From Nitrosospira sp. Nsp11 (GTDB taxonomy: Bacteria > Pseudomonadota > Gammaproteobacteria > Burkholderiales > Nitrosomonadaceae), in assembly GCF_900142705.1 (NCBI RefSeq), contig NZ_FRBV01000004.1, positions 1-64,000 of the forward strand: a DNA stretch of 64,000 bases, in the 5' to 3' direction. The position numbers and the translations under genes were made by a program. Positions 8,468 to 16,961 of this stretch are shown here, in pieces. Positions within the stretch are counted from its first letter, which is position 1; every line of letters begins with the position of its first letter. The notes under the pieces were generated by a model. It was not told the origin of the DNA. It saw nothing but the letters and a program-made list of their open reading frames with translations, and made no database searches.

Positions 8468-10222
8468 ATGTATTCCCGTCATTCCAGCCGTCAATCCCCC
8501 GCCACCCTGCTGGCACTCGCCCTCATTGCGGCGGGGCTGGCGTGGTGGGCCTATCACCTCAATCCGCCGATGTTGGGTGGGCGTATCGACTGGTTTTCCA
8601 CGCTCATTCATTTGCTGGCGGGTCTGTTTTGCCTGCAAACCGTAATCCGCTCGCTCGACAATGCCGCACATTTGATCGATTTTTTTGCCAGCCGCGAACC
8701 TACGGGGAAACATGGCACCGCCGCATGGGCCACGTTCAAGGAAATCAAGGGCGGGTTGACCAGAGACAAGCGCGGGCCGTTCTGGGGGCGGTATGCAGGC
8801 GGTTCGCGGTCTGCTTTGTTCTTTGACTTTGCTTCCGCAGCCATGACGGTTAGCCCAGCAGGAAGCGGTAAAGGCATCTATACGGTTGTGCCTTCGATTA
8901 TGAGCATTGGACATAGCAAGGTAGTTGCGGATTTTAAAGGCGAGCTGGTATGCATGTGCAAGGCCGCGCTGGAAAAGCGCGGTGAGACGGTGCGCGTACT
9001 CAACCCCGGCAGTTTATGGGCGGATATCATCGGGCATGGGGATAGTTTCAGTCCTCTGGATATTATTGCCGACAATCTTTCCCGTTCCGGCGGCCTGCGC
9101 GATGTCATGGACGATCTGCGGGAAATGGGCGGCCAAGTGTTGCCCGAGCCGGGCGACAAGGAGACGGACGATAGCTACTTCAGGGAGGGTTCACGACGGC
9201 TGATCGCCGATGCGCTTCTTTTCGAAGTCATGGTCGATTTGCATGACGCGACGCTCTCATCGGTTGCGCTGCTGATCGAAAATCGAATCCGGCTCGGCGA
9301 TATGGCTCGGTGGGTCGTGGGAGTAGACATTGAAGACAAGCCGCATCCTGAAGGCCCGTTTCCCATCGAGCAGACCGAATGGGCGCAAGTGCACGATTCA
9401 AGGGATGTTGCTGAGTTCGCGGCGCTGGTCAGGGACAGAGCACGTAACCTGATTACCCTGATGTCGGGGGGCGATAGCCGCACCTTCGACAGCTTCATCA
9501 CCGGCGCTCAGCAAACCTTGGCTCCATTCGCGTTCGGACGGCTCGCCCCGGCGATGGGCCGCTCAACCTTCAGCATGAACGATCTCAAGGAAGGCAAAAC
9601 ACCCACCACGTTATTCATCGTGGCCGATGCCAGCAGGATGGAGGCGTACAAAGCGTTTATCGGTTTGATGCAGTGGTGCTGCATGACGGCGGTGAAGCGC
9701 CATCTGAATAAAGAGCGCCCGGTATACGCAGTGCTTGATGAAATAACCAATTACAAGGTCAACGGGCTTGAGAACCTGCTTACATGGGGCAGATCGTACG
9801 GGCTTAGGCTTCACTTGATCTTTCAGGATTTCGCTGCGTTCGAGCGTACCTACGGCAAGACAGCACTTGATACTTTATTGAGCGAAACCGAAATCAAGCA
9901 ATTCCTGCCCGGTCAACGTTCTCCCAAGACATTGGAACTCATTTCCAGACAAATGCTGGGAGATCAAACCGTCATGGCCACCGGCACTAGCCGCTCCATC
10001 GACCAGTTCGGCTTGAACGAAAACCTGAGCGAAGCAGCCCGTCCGCTCGCCACCCCGGACGAGATCAGGCGGATGCAACAAGGCATCCTGTTTGTGCGCC
10101 AGTACCGTCCCATTCTGTTCGAGCCTGTGTCGTATGCGGAAGTAGAGCCATGGCGTTCGCAGGTCGGGATCAACCCGTTCCACGGCAAGCCCTTCCGCAA
10201 AAAAATCAAACTGCGTCTATAG
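8468..10222 (+). CDS. Type IV coupling protein (VirD4/TraG/TraD family ATPase)
   Basis: 584 residues. Two hydrophobic segments at about 12-28 and 42-62 anchor it in the inner membrane. The cytoplasmic part has Walker A SPAGSGKG near residue 129 and a Walker B strand ending in DE (YAVLDEIT) near 421. The segment NLLTWGRSYGLRLHLIFQD fits the TraG/VirD4 pattern in which the ATPase inspects substrates. Proteins of this family bring a relaxase-DNA complex to a type IV secretion channel. No relaxase or channel gene is visible in the window, so the element may be mobilisable with borrowed machinery, or the rest lies outside to the left. Overlaps nothing; 5 bases follow the vWA-like gene. Confidence 0.85.
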   Translation: MYSRHSSRQSPATLLALALIAAGLAWWAYHLNPPMLGGRIDWFSTLIHLLAGLFCLQTVIRSLDNAAHLIDFFASREPTGKHGTAAWATFKEIKGGLTRDKRGPFWGRYAGGSRSALFFDFASAAMTVSPAGSGKGIYTVVPSIMSIGHSKVVADFKGELVCMCKAALEKRGETVRVLNPGSLWADIIGHGDSFSPLDIIADNLSRSGGLRDVMDDLREMGGQVLPEPGDKETDDSYFREGSRRLIADALLFEVMVDLHDATLSSVALLIENRIRLGDMARWVVGVDIEDKPHPEGPFPIEQTEWAQVHDSRDVAEFAALVRDRARNLITLMSGGDSRTFDSFITGAQQTLAPFAFGRLAPAMGRSTFSMNDLKEGKTPTTLFIVADASRMEAYKAFIGLMQWCCMTAVKRHLNKERPVYAVLDEITNYKVNGLENLLTWGRSYGLRLHLIFQDFAAFERTYGKTALDTLLSETEIKQFLPGQRSPKTLELISRQMLGDQTVMATGTSRSIDQFGLNENLSEAARPLATPDEIRRMQQGILFVRQYRPILFEPVSYAEVEPWRSQVGINPFHGKPFRKKIKLRL

Positions 10223-10230
10223 GAGGAAAC

Positions 10231-10524
10231 ATGAAAACCTATTTCCCTAAAAAATACCGCCCGTTTGCTTGGCTCTCGGTGTTACTCCGCACCGTGACTT
10301 ATCTGCTGCGCCACTGGCTGCTGCTGCTCATTGCCATGTGGGTGATCTCGCCTGTCGGGCCGCACCTGCTGGTCTGGTACACCTACAAGCAATATGGCAC
10401 CTACCGCGACTACAACGATTGCGTCTATCTCGGCGGGCGCGGATTGATCGAGCGCAACGTGGGCGATGACTGCCCGGTAATCGTGATCATCGACCGGCGA
10501 ACAGGACAGCAAATACAACTGTAA
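10231..10524 (+). CDS. Small membrane protein
   Basis: Ninety-seven residues, not recognised. One long hydrophobic segment (about residues 22-50) follows a basic N-terminus; the rest is likely periplasmic with two cysteines. The start at 10231 is supported by AGGAGG 4 bases upstream, and it begins 8 bases after the coupling-protein stop, so translation is probably coupled. Likely accessory subunit of the transfer-like module. Confidence 0.65.
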   Translation: MKTYFPKKYRPFAWLSVLLRTVTYLLRHWLLLLIAMWVISPVGPHLLVWYTYKQYGTYRDYNDCVYLGGRGLIERNVGDDCPVIVIIDRRTGQQIQL

Positions 10525-10552
10525 GCGTCGATTTTTTAACTGCTCCCGGCAT

Positions 10553-10592
10553 TTGCCTGCATGCGGGGTGCGGTATCGATACATGCAGGCAA
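10553..10592. repeat. Inverted repeat with 11-bp arms
   Basis: TTGCCTGCATG (10553-10563) and CATGCAGGCAA (10582-10592) are perfect complements around an 18-base loop. It separates the small membrane gene from the next gene. It could end the upstream transcript, although no T-run follows, or be a DNA-processing site of the element. Confidence 0.5.
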
Positions 10593-10610
10593 CTGACCGA
10601 GGATTTAACC

Positions 10611-10916
10611 ATGAGCAATCGAAATTCAAGCGACACGCCGCATGAAGATTCTCCACAAGCGGGACGCAAACCCGACCAGATTGCCTACACGGTAAGGGGT
10701 ACGCCGGACGGCAAGGAATACTGGAACCGCGTGGGCGCGATGTGGATGCACAAGGACGGACGTGGAGCCGAGCTTATTCTCGATAGCGTGCCGGTTGACG
10801 GACGCATTACCTTGCGCGAGCAACGCGATCAAAGGATGCAGGAGTATCAGGACGAGCGGGCTGCGCAACAGCAGGTAAATAATGGCCGAGCGCCGGATCA
10901 TGGCCGCGAACGGTAA
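10611..10916 (+). CDS. Hypothetical protein of the transfer-like module
   Basis: 101 residues, hydrophilic. An internal stretch (TVRGTPDGKEYWNRVGAMWMHKDGRGAELILDSVPVDGRI) looks like a small beta-rich domain, similar in feel to small proteins found beside mobilisation genes, but I cannot name the family. The C-terminus is very rich in Arg, Glu and Gln. GAGGA lies 7 bases before the ATG. Its end overlaps the next gene by 35 bases in another frame. Confidence 0.6.
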   Translation: MSNRNSSDTPHEDSPQAGRKPDQIAYTVRGTPDGKEYWNRVGAMWMHKDGRGAELILDSVPVDGRITLREQRDQRMQEYQDERAAQQQVNNGRAPDHGRER

Positions 10917-11346
10917 CAGATCGGGGGCAACGCACGCGACGAGCTTTGCCGGAAAACACCCGGAACTGGCAAACGATAATCCTGAAAGCTTCCGGCAAGC
11001 GCCACCGCTCCACCGAGAGTTCGATCTTGCCCGCGATCCGTACATCGCCAAGCAAATCAGGGCAATGGAGCAAACCGAGGCGCAGCGGCGCGGCGACAGT
11101 GAACGCAGCGGGGGCGGCTCTCAGATGGTAAAGAGGGATAAGCCGTTTCCCGAACTGCGGCCTGAATGCGTGCAAGCTCCTATCCGCGAGACATTCAACC
11201 GGGCATGGCTGCGCGAACAACGTGACGCCCGGCTGGCCGATCTCAACCGGCAACGCGAGCAACACCGCACGCTTGAGCAGCCCGAACACACCATGCAGAT
11301 GAATGCGGAGACAAAGATGCAGAAGCAAAGGGTGCCGCAGCGCTAG
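10882..11346 (+). CDS. Hydrophilic, Arg/Gln-rich hypothetical protein
   Basis: 154 residues with no membrane segment, and many Arg, Glu and Gln (LREQRDARLADLNRQREQHRTL). The composition suggests an extended helix or a DNA/protein-binding tail. It may be the remnant C-terminal tail of a larger transfer protein, but no relaxase motif is visible. Start at 10882 has only a weak ribosome-binding site; another ATG lies 18 bases in. Overlap with the preceding gene suggests coupling. Confidence 0.5.
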   Translation: MAERRIMAANGNRSGATHATSFAGKHPELANDNPESFRQAPPLHREFDLARDPYIAKQIRAMEQTEAQRRGDSERSGGGSQMVKRDKPFPELRPECVQAPIRETFNRAWLREQRDARLADLNRQREQHRTLEQPEHTMQMNAETKMQKQRVPQR

Positions 11347-11483
11347 GAGCGGAAGTTCGATGAATCGTTGCATACGGAAAACCGTTACGGAAAAAATCCG
11401 GCTTTCCACCGGAATATCGACAGTAAGGTTAGGATTTTATTGCTATTTCAGGAAAACTATGTTCTATATTTGTTCTTGTTGAG

Positions 11484-11504
11484 TTGTTTAATTTTTTTAA
11501 ACAA
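11484..11504. repeat. AT-rich inverted repeat in the gap before the integrase operon
   Basis: TTGTTTAA and TTAAACAA (8-base arms) flank five T's. The surrounding gap 11347-11571 holds no supportable gene. The repeat is 68 bases upstream of the next gene and could be an operator or a weak terminator. Confidence 0.35.
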
Positions 11505-11571
11505 TGAAGGGGAAACGATAGATGAACTCATAGCCAGCAAGGCATCGCCTTGATAACGTAAAGGAGGCAAT

Positions 11572-11889
11572 ATGAACGACGAAACGGTAACACAGCGTAA
11601 AAACGAACAGGTCATCTCTGCGCCCATCCTCGATTGTGACGCCTATCGTACGGACTTGGCCGATTTCGATCTGACTGCCGAGCAGGAAAACGAATTACTC
11701 TCGATCCTGTGGGATATTATGCGCACCATGTGCGATCTCAATCTGGACATGGATGCGGTGCAGATGATCATGCCTACATTTTTGTATGCTGCATTGAATG
11801 AGGAAAAGGATGAATCTGAAAAGGCAGCGCAACCATTCAATCGAAGCGCTGACATACAAGATGGCGAAAGGAGCAAACCGAATGGATAA
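11572..11889 (+). CDS. Small acidic protein upstream of the integrase
   Basis: 105 residues, acidic (many Asp and Glu), with a helical middle (EQENELLSILWDIMRTMCDLNLDMDAVQMI). AAAGGAGG lies 5 bases before the ATG, a very strong site. It overlaps the integrase start by 8 bases, so translation is probably coupled. A directionality factor or regulator of the integrase is a reasonable guess from position; no DNA-binding motif is clear. Confidence 0.6.
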   Translation: MNDETVTQRKNEQVISAPILDCDAYRTDLADFDLTAEQENELLSILWDIMRTMCDLNLDMDAVQMIMPTFLYAALNEEKDESEKAAQPFNRSADIQDGERSKPNG

Positions 11890-13561
11890 AGCTGTAATTT
11901 ATTGCCGGGTATCTACAAAACGGCAGACGAAAGAAGGCGACGGATTGGCTTCGCAAGCCACCCGTTGCCGGGAGTTTGCCCGCTATCGCAATCTGGAAGT
12001 CATTGAGACTTTTTATGATTCCGAATCTGGCTCGCTGATCGACCGGCCCGGCATGCAGGCGATGCTCAAGTTTGCACGGATGCACCGTAAGGATAATCTG
12101 ACAATCATCATCGACGACTTGAGCAGACTGGCTCGGGGAATTTCCGCACACATTCATTTGCGTACTGCCATTGCCAATGCAGGTGCAAAGCTGGCCTCGC
12201 CCAGCATAGAATTCGGTGAGGATTCGGATTCAGTACTGGTCGAGCACCTGCTTGCCAGCGTATCGCAACACCACCGGCAGAAAGGGGCAGAACAAACACG
12301 CAACCGGCGTCGGGCGCGTATGCTCAACGGCTATTGGGTGCACTTCGCCCCCATCGGCTATAAATACGCTTCGAAACCGGGCCACGGAAAGGTGCTGGTA
12401 CGCAACGAGCCGCTAGCGAGTATCGTGGCCGAGGGACTGGAAGGGTACGCCAGCGGGCGCTTTCAGCTCAGGGCCGAGGTGAAGCGCTTCTTTGAGCAGT
12501 TCCCGGAATTTCCCAAGAACGCCAAAGGCGAAGTCAGCAACGAACATGTGAACCGGATTCTCAGCCGGGTGATTTACGCCGGTCATATTCAATCGGACAT
12601 CATGGATGTGTCCTTGCGTCCGGCACAGAACGAGCCCCTCATTTCTTTGGCGACGTTTCAAAAAATCCAGCAACGCACGCAGGAAAAAGCCAAAATACCG
12701 GCGCGTAAAGATTTGAACGAAGATTTTCCGCTAAGGGGGGCAGTACGTTGTTCTTGCGACAATCCGTTGACTGCATGCTGGACCAAGGGGCGCAGTAAAC
12801 ACTATCCGTATTACTATTGTTTTACCAAAGGCTGTGAGAGCTATGGCAAAGCCATTCAGCGCGAGAAGATCGAAGGCGAATTTGAAAGCCTCCTACATAC
12901 ACTCGAACCTGCTGCACCATTATTCAAAACTGCGACAAGGATGTTCGAAACATGGTGGAATTACCGGCAGGCGCAGATTGCGCAGCGCGGAAAAGCGCTT
13001 GAGGATGAAATACGCAAGCTGGATGGTAAGATTGGACAGTTGATGGACAGGCTGGTTGAGACGGATAGCAATTCGATGGTTAAAGCTTATGAAGCGCGAA
13101 TCAAGAAACTCGAAACCGACAAGGCTATTCTGGTCGAAAAATCCGGCCAATCGCTGCGTCCGATGCGTTCATTCGATGCAGCACTTAGAACCGCTTTGGA
13201 TTTTATCTCAAACCCGCATAAACTCTGGAGTTCCGGGCGATTGTGTGACCGCCGTGCCGTGCTCAAACTCGCTTTTCCGGGGGGATTTCAATATCATCGG
13301 AATACAGGACTTAGAACCGCTGAAACCCCGTTACCTTTCAAGGTATTAGGGGGGCTTACAAATAAGCGGATTCAATTGGCGGAGAGAGAGGGATTCGAAC
13401 CCTCGGTACGGTTTGAGCCGTACGCACGCTTTCCAGGCGTGTACCTTAAACCACTCGGCCATCTCTCCGAATACAAAATCACCTGCCGGAACCGGCACGG
13501 GGCGCAAAGAATAAACCAGAACGGCGTTTCCGGCAACTTTTCCGGTATTATAAAGGATTAA
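11882..13561 (+). CDS. Large serine recombinase (integrase), reads through the tRNA-Ser gene
   Basis: Integrase of the large serine recombinase family, 559 aa. The catalytic motif YCRVSTKRQ with the nucleophilic serine is near residue 10. A recombinase domain (about 160-270) and a zinc-ribbon-like domain with CSCDNP and CFTKGC (about 280-330) follow. A long coiled coil (about 355-430) completes the usual order. Start at 11882 is chosen because AAGGAG lies 8 bases upstream. The family's normal end comes after TPLPFKVLGGL; the tail from about residue 500 (AEREGFEPSV...) is the antisense translation of the tRNA-Ser gene. The stop lies beyond the tRNA. This shows that the integrase gene abuts the attachment site at the tRNA 3' end. 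Confidence 0.9.
   Translation: MDKAVIYCRVSTKRQTKEGDGLASQATRCREFARYRNLEVIETFYDSESGSLIDRPGMQAMLKFARMHRKDNLTIIIDDLSRLARGISAHIHLRTAIANAGAKLASPSIEFGEDSDSVLVEHLLASVSQHHRQKGAEQTRNRRRARMLNGYWVHFAPIGYKYASKPGHGKVLVRNEPLASIVAEGLEGYASGRFQLRAEVKRFFEQFPEFPKNAKGEVSNEHVNRILSRVIYAGHIQSDIMDVSLRPAQNEPLISLATFQKIQQRTQEKAKIPARKDLNEDFPLRGAVRCSCDNPLTACWTKGRSKHYPYYYCFTKGCESYGKAIQREKIEGEFESLLHTLEPAAPLFKTATRMFETWWNYRQAQIAQRGKALEDEIRKLDGKIGQLMDRLVETDSNSMVKAYEARIKKLETDKAILVEKSGQSLRPMRSFDAALRTALDFISNPHKLWSSGRLCDRRAVLKLAFPGGFQYHRNTGLRTAETPLPFKVLGGLTNKRIQLAEREGFEPSVRFEPYARFPGVYLKPLGHLSEYKITCRNRHGAQRINQNGVSGNFSGIIKD
13377..13420. other. Candidate attachment site (attR-like end) at the tRNA-Ser 3' end
   Basis: The integrase frame runs into the T-arm half of the tRNA gene, the usual target of tRNA-directed integration. 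A matching copy should mark the other end of the island; I do not see one in this window, so it probably lies to the left. The exact crossover point cannot be seen. Confidence 0.4.
13377..13468 (-). tRNA. tRNA-Ser (anticodon GGA)
   Basis: Read on the minus strand it begins GGAGAGATGGCCGAGTGG and ends CTCTCTCC-G-CCA, with the TTCGAATCC T-loop. The anticodon stem CACGC/GCGTG has loop CTGGAAA, giving anticodon GGA for UCC codons. A long variable arm (GTACGG...CCGTAC) marks it as a serine tRNA. The CCA end is encoded (13377-13379). The 5' flank contains a promoter candidate at 13581-13608. Its 3' part overlaps the end of the integrase gene, so it is the integration target of the island. Confidence 0.93.
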
Positions 13562-13580
13562 TGCCGTTTGCCCTCGAAAA

Positions 13581-13608
13581 ACCATAATGCGAACTGCGTT
13601 ATTGTCAA
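13581..13608 (-). promoter_or_regulatory. Candidate sigma-70 promoter of tRNA-Ser
   Basis: On the minus strand TTGACA (13603-13608) is followed after 16 bases by TATGGT (13581-13586). It would start transcription toward the tRNA gene. A second TATAAT (13547-13552) lies nearer, with no good -35. Confidence 0.4.
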
Positions 13609-13745
13609 TTTATAGCTGTTTACCTGTTCGGCTTCTCAAATTGAGAGCTCATCATTTTTACGCGAATAGCGGAGCCCCAGGCTATGGCGGCATATAGGCG
13701 CTCCCGGGTGTCGAAGAAATTAAAATCAGAAAAACAGGACTTCTT

Positions 13746-14273
13746 ATGCAAATTAAATCCCGCATTCGCACTATCGCGCATTATCCTCATGAAGGCATCA
13801 TGTTTCGGGATATCACTACGTTGTTGAAAGACCCGGTCGGTTTGCGCGCCACCATACAGGAAATAGCGGAGCGTCATAAAAACGTAAAGATCGACAAGGT
13901 TGCCGGGATCGAGTCGCGAGGTTTCATCATCGGAGCACCGGTTGCTTATGAGCTTGGCATAGGCTTTGTGCCGGTACGAAAAAAAGGCAAGCTGCCTGCC
14001 GAAACACGTGGCCGCGATTATCAACTGGAATACGGGAGTGATCGCATCGAGATTCATGTGGATGCGATTCAGAAAGGCGATCGGGTGCTGCTCGTGGATG
14101 ATCTCATTGCCACCGGTGGAACGGCGGAGGCCGCCGCGAAGTTGATAGAGGAAATGGGCGGCGAAGTGGTGGAGTGCTGTTTCGTTATCGACCTGCCGGA
14201 TATCGGCGGCAGGTCACGTCTGGAAAGCCAGGGGCTGAAGGTATTTGCCCTATGCGAGTTTGAGGGCGATTGA
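13746..14273 (+). CDS. apt: Adenine phosphoribosyltransferase
   Basis: Makes AMP from adenine and phosphoribosyl diphosphate in purine salvage, in the cytoplasm. The PRPP-binding motif VLLVDDLIATGGTA is near residue 118. The N-terminal part (YPHEGIMFRDITTLLKD) and GIESRGFIIGAPVAYELG are typical of Apt. Length 175 is normal. The gene is the first chromosomal gene beyond the tRNA-Ser island boundary. The start is ATG 13746 with AGGA a few bases upstream. Nothing odd. Confidence 0.95.
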   Translation: MQIKSRIRTIAHYPHEGIMFRDITTLLKDPVGLRATIQEIAERHKNVKIDKVAGIESRGFIIGAPVAYELGIGFVPVRKKGKLPAETRGRDYQLEYGSDRIEIHVDAIQKGDRVLLVDDLIATGGTAEAAAKLIEEMGGEVVECCFVIDLPDIGGRSRLESQGLKVFALCEFEGD

Positions 14274-14400
14274 GTACCTCCACGGATATCTTGATAAACT
14301 CGATCATGGGGGAGGCATCCGTGGCGACTCATCCGGATAGAATGCCCCCCATCGGCATTTTCAACTTTGCGAACGGTGGTGGTTCTCTAAACAGTTTCAT

Positions 14401-14433
14401 ACGGCGCAATGCGCTTTGCTTATTGCGCCCTAC
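14401..14433 (+). repeat. REP-like repeat, copy A
   Basis: 33-base GC-rich element containing the inverted pair GGCGCAAT...ATTGCGCC. A near copy in opposite orientation lies at 16360-16393. The two flank the alginate-porin gene. The remainder of 14274-14508 shows nothing else. Confidence 0.6.
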
Positions 14434-14508
14434 GTTTCTTACTCATCCTGAAGCCATATATATTTTTCTCACTTGTCATATTGGCGCGCGCGTTTCCTGA
14501 TCAATCGT

Positions 14509-16200
14509 TTAGAAACGGAAGTTGTACTGAACGTAGAAGAGGCCCGGTGAAACGCCCGGTGCTCTTGCCTTTAGAAAATTCCCTGCAAACAGCTTCGAAT
14601 ATCCCACCAGGACGTCCTGGTGCCGGTCGACGTGAACATTGAGACGGAAGTCGATTTCATCACCGACATAGCTGCCTGATCGGCCTGTGGGATCTCGCAA
14701 GGTAGCGGCGCCTGCGGCGTTGTATAGAAAGTCGCGCTTGTTTGCCAGATAGAACCGATGATACTGGGCTGTGAAAGTTGCCCATGGCTGGGGATGAAGA
14801 TTGATCTGGGCATTGAAATCGTGGATGTTCTGCCTGCCAACACGATCGATCCAACCCAGGTAATAGTTTCCGAAGGGGAAGAGCTGATTGAACGTGTTGC
14901 GGCTGCCGTCGGTTGAGTTATTATCCCCGGAGGCGAAGTCATAGCGCAGCCAGAACTGGGGATTCATCGGCGTTCCCTTGAAGTGATAGCCGGCGCCGGA
15001 CGCGACCGCAAAGGCCGAGATGTCCTGATTGGAATACTGGCCAAACTGGTACATGCCTTCCAACTCGTACAGAAAACGGTTGTAGTCGCCTGCAATTCGA
15101 CTGCCGAGAGTATGCACGATTGAATTGCCTCTCGCATTATTTCTTCCGATCGCCATATCCCTATTGTCGGCAAGGCTCAGGAAATAAAAATCGGCCAGTT
15201 GGCCCTTCATGGGCTTGTACGTTCCCCACAAGCCGAAGAATTCACGCTTTGTGTCCCAGTTATCGAATGCATCTCTTTCCGTATTCATCGGGCGTACCCA
15301 GAACGCGTCCAGATCGAATGTCGGGGTTCGCCAGAAGCCCTTCACACCTTGAAATGTCCGCCGCGTATTAACCCAGTCCAGGGTGGAGATCAGCCTCTGC
15401 GAGCCATAGAGCAATTCCTGGCGGCCGACGCGCAGATAAGCCGGCCCGTCCTTGATGTTGGCGATCTTGATATCCGCAAATAGATTCAGCATGTCCGTAT
15501 GGTTGACGTCCGTGGCAAGTGGCGTCAGGCCCTGGCCGAAGCCGCGTGCATCCAGAAACTCGGCAAATAGCCGGACCCGGTCCTGGTACCAGAAATCGGC
15601 ATGGAATCGGCTGCGTATCAAATGGTAATTATCATTTGCGGAAGTCAGCCGCACATCTGATTCCCGCATGTACCGGTACCAGAAGCTGCCCCCAAACGAC
15701 AGCAGAAAGTCATTACCGATATGGATGCGTTTGATGGGGTCGAAGAGATCCTTTTCATGCCCCGGTTTTTCCAGGTAGCGGAAATCGATATCAAAAGCCG
15801 GTGTGGTCATGAGCGCATAGGGCGCGTAAGGCGAGACCGGCGGAGTTTGGCGTTGATTGCCGGTGACTTGATCCAGGATCGAGTAATATCCCGGCCCGGA
15901 CGGCGCTATCGAGAACAGGCCGGGACGCGATGGAGCGGTGACAGGAGGAACTTTTGACCAATCGAATAGAGCGCTGATGGTTGGGCCCGCCGAAGCTGAT
16001 GCAGCAGCCGTTGCCGTTGCAGTATTACTGGCAGATATGGAATCCGCCGCCCACACTTGAAGCGTCAAACTCAGCGCGCTTGCTCCGAGGCAGAATTTCA
16101 ATAGTGGAGTGCGCGTGAGTGGTGTGGATAAAATGGAAAGCATCTTTGGTTCGGCGCCGCCGCTTGTGGCTACCGAAACCGGGGAACTGATCAGGGTCAT
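14509..16200 (-). CDS. Alginate-export-family outer-membrane porin (AlgE-like)
   Basis: 563 residues. A putative signal peptide ends near AWAADS (about residue 52); the first 20 residues before the basic/hydrophobic part look long, so the true start may be the internal ATG at residue 20. The beta-barrel part is rich in aromatic, alternating strands (SFGGSFWYRYMRESDVRL, RSRFHADFWYQDRVRLFAEFLDARGFGQ, RVGRQELLYGSQRL) typical of the alginate export domain. It ends in FYVQYNFRF with a terminal Phe, the usual outer-membrane barrel signal. Substrate is not certain: homologues export alginate, but many of the family are of unknown specificity and no alginate synthesis genes are seen here. REP-like elements flank it. 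Confidence 0.85.
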   Translation of the reverse strand: MTLISSPVSVATSGGAEPKMLSILSTPLTRTPLLKFCLGASALSLTLQVWAADSISASNTATATAAASASAGPTISALFDWSKVPPVTAPSRPGLFSIAPSGPGYYSILDQVTGNQRQTPPVSPYAPYALMTTPAFDIDFRYLEKPGHEKDLFDPIKRIHIGNDFLLSFGGSFWYRYMRESDVRLTSANDNYHLIRSRFHADFWYQDRVRLFAEFLDARGFGQGLTPLATDVNHTDMLNLFADIKIANIKDGPAYLRVGRQELLYGSQRLISTLDWVNTRRTFQGVKGFWRTPTFDLDAFWVRPMNTERDAFDNWDTKREFFGLWGTYKPMKGQLADFYFLSLADNRDMAIGRNNARGNSIVHTLGSRIAGDYNRFLYELEGMYQFGQYSNQDISAFAVASGAGYHFKGTPMNPQFWLRYDFASGDNNSTDGSRNTFNQLFPFGNYYLGWIDRVGRQNIHDFNAQINLHPQPWATFTAQYHRFYLANKRDFLYNAAGAATLRDPTGRSGSYVGDEIDFRLNVHVDRHQDVLVGYSKLFAGNFLKARAPGVSPGLFYVQYNFRF

Positions 16201-16359
16201 GGTGGAGGTTATTGCAAATTTCCGGGTTAAAAATTGGCCGCGACTATAGCAGAATCAGGGCAGCCTTTGAACAACTGAGCAGTTGACCGGCATCGGATTT
16301 CCTGCCGGACTCGAGGTTTCCGCAAAGTAATTTCAAATTTAAGCAAGTCATGACAAGGT

Positions 16360-16393
16360 GTAGGGCGGCAATAAGCGCAGCGCATTGCGCCGT
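16360..16393 (-). repeat. REP-like repeat, copy B
   Basis: On the minus strand it matches the element at 14401-14433 except for two changed bases and one extra base. The 350-base gap 16201-16550 holds this repeat and no supportable gene; it should also contain the porin promoter. Confidence 0.6.
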
Positions 16394-16550
16394 AGGAATA
16401 GCGGTACGAATCGAATAAATCAATCCGACTGCCGGTATGACTGATGGGTCAAGCAGGTGAGTGAGCGGGCCATGTGTAACCTTTCATCCACTGGATAAAA
16501 TGAACAGTTATCCAGTGGATCTGCAGAAGCCGATTGAGTGCTGCAGGGCT

Positions 16551-16961
16551 CTAGCGGTAGAATTTTCCTTCGCGTTCCGGTTGGTAGACGATTTCCACTA
16601 TCCGTACCTTTATCATGCCTCCACCCGGTCGGGGCCACTCTATTTCATCCCCGGTGGAGAGGCCCAGGAGGGCGCTGCCTACCGGTGCGAGGATGGATAT
16701 CTTGTCACCGGAGCCGTCAACGTCTTTGGGATAGACCAGAGTCAGGCAGAAGTCATCACCGGAAGAATCGATACTGAAGCGTACGGTTGAATTCATGGTT
16801 ACCACGGAAGGCGGTATCTGCTCGGGCTCGACGATTTCGGAGCGGTCAAGCTCGGCTCGCAATTCCTTGGCGGGAAATGCATTGGCTGGAAGGGTCTCGA
16901 GCAAAGCTTCAAGCCGGTCCAGATCCTGAGACGTTAGTACAACTTGCGGTCTGCTATTCAT
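16551..16961 (-). CDS. rnk: Rnk-type nucleoside diphosphate kinase regulator (GreA-like)
   Basis: 136 residues: a short N-terminal helical part (SQDLDRLEALLETLPANAFPAKELRAELDRSEIV) and a GreA/GreB-type C-terminal domain (about 50-125) with the signature VTMNSTVRFS, ISILAPVGSALLGLSTGDEIEWPRPGG. The family binds RNA polymerase near the secondary channel; Rnk has been linked to NDP kinase levels in Pseudomonas. It lacks the long coiled coil of true GreA. GAGGGTG lies upstream of the ATG. It is monocistronic as far as can be seen. Confidence 0.9.
   Translation of the reverse strand: MNSRPQVVLTSQDLDRLEALLETLPANAFPAKELRAELDRSEIVEPEQIPPSVVTMNSTVRFSIDSSGDDFCLTLVYPKDVDGSGDKISILAPVGSALLGLSTGDEIEWPRPGGGMIKVRIVEIVYQPEREGKFYR

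Noticed and set aside
11368-11553. 61-codon frame between the Arg-rich protein and the small acidic protein
   Set aside because: It lies over an AT-rich inverted repeat with no ribosome-binding site.
13378-13561. Integrase tail as a true functional domain
   Set aside because: It is the antisense reading of tRNA-Ser and its flank, so it is likely incidental.
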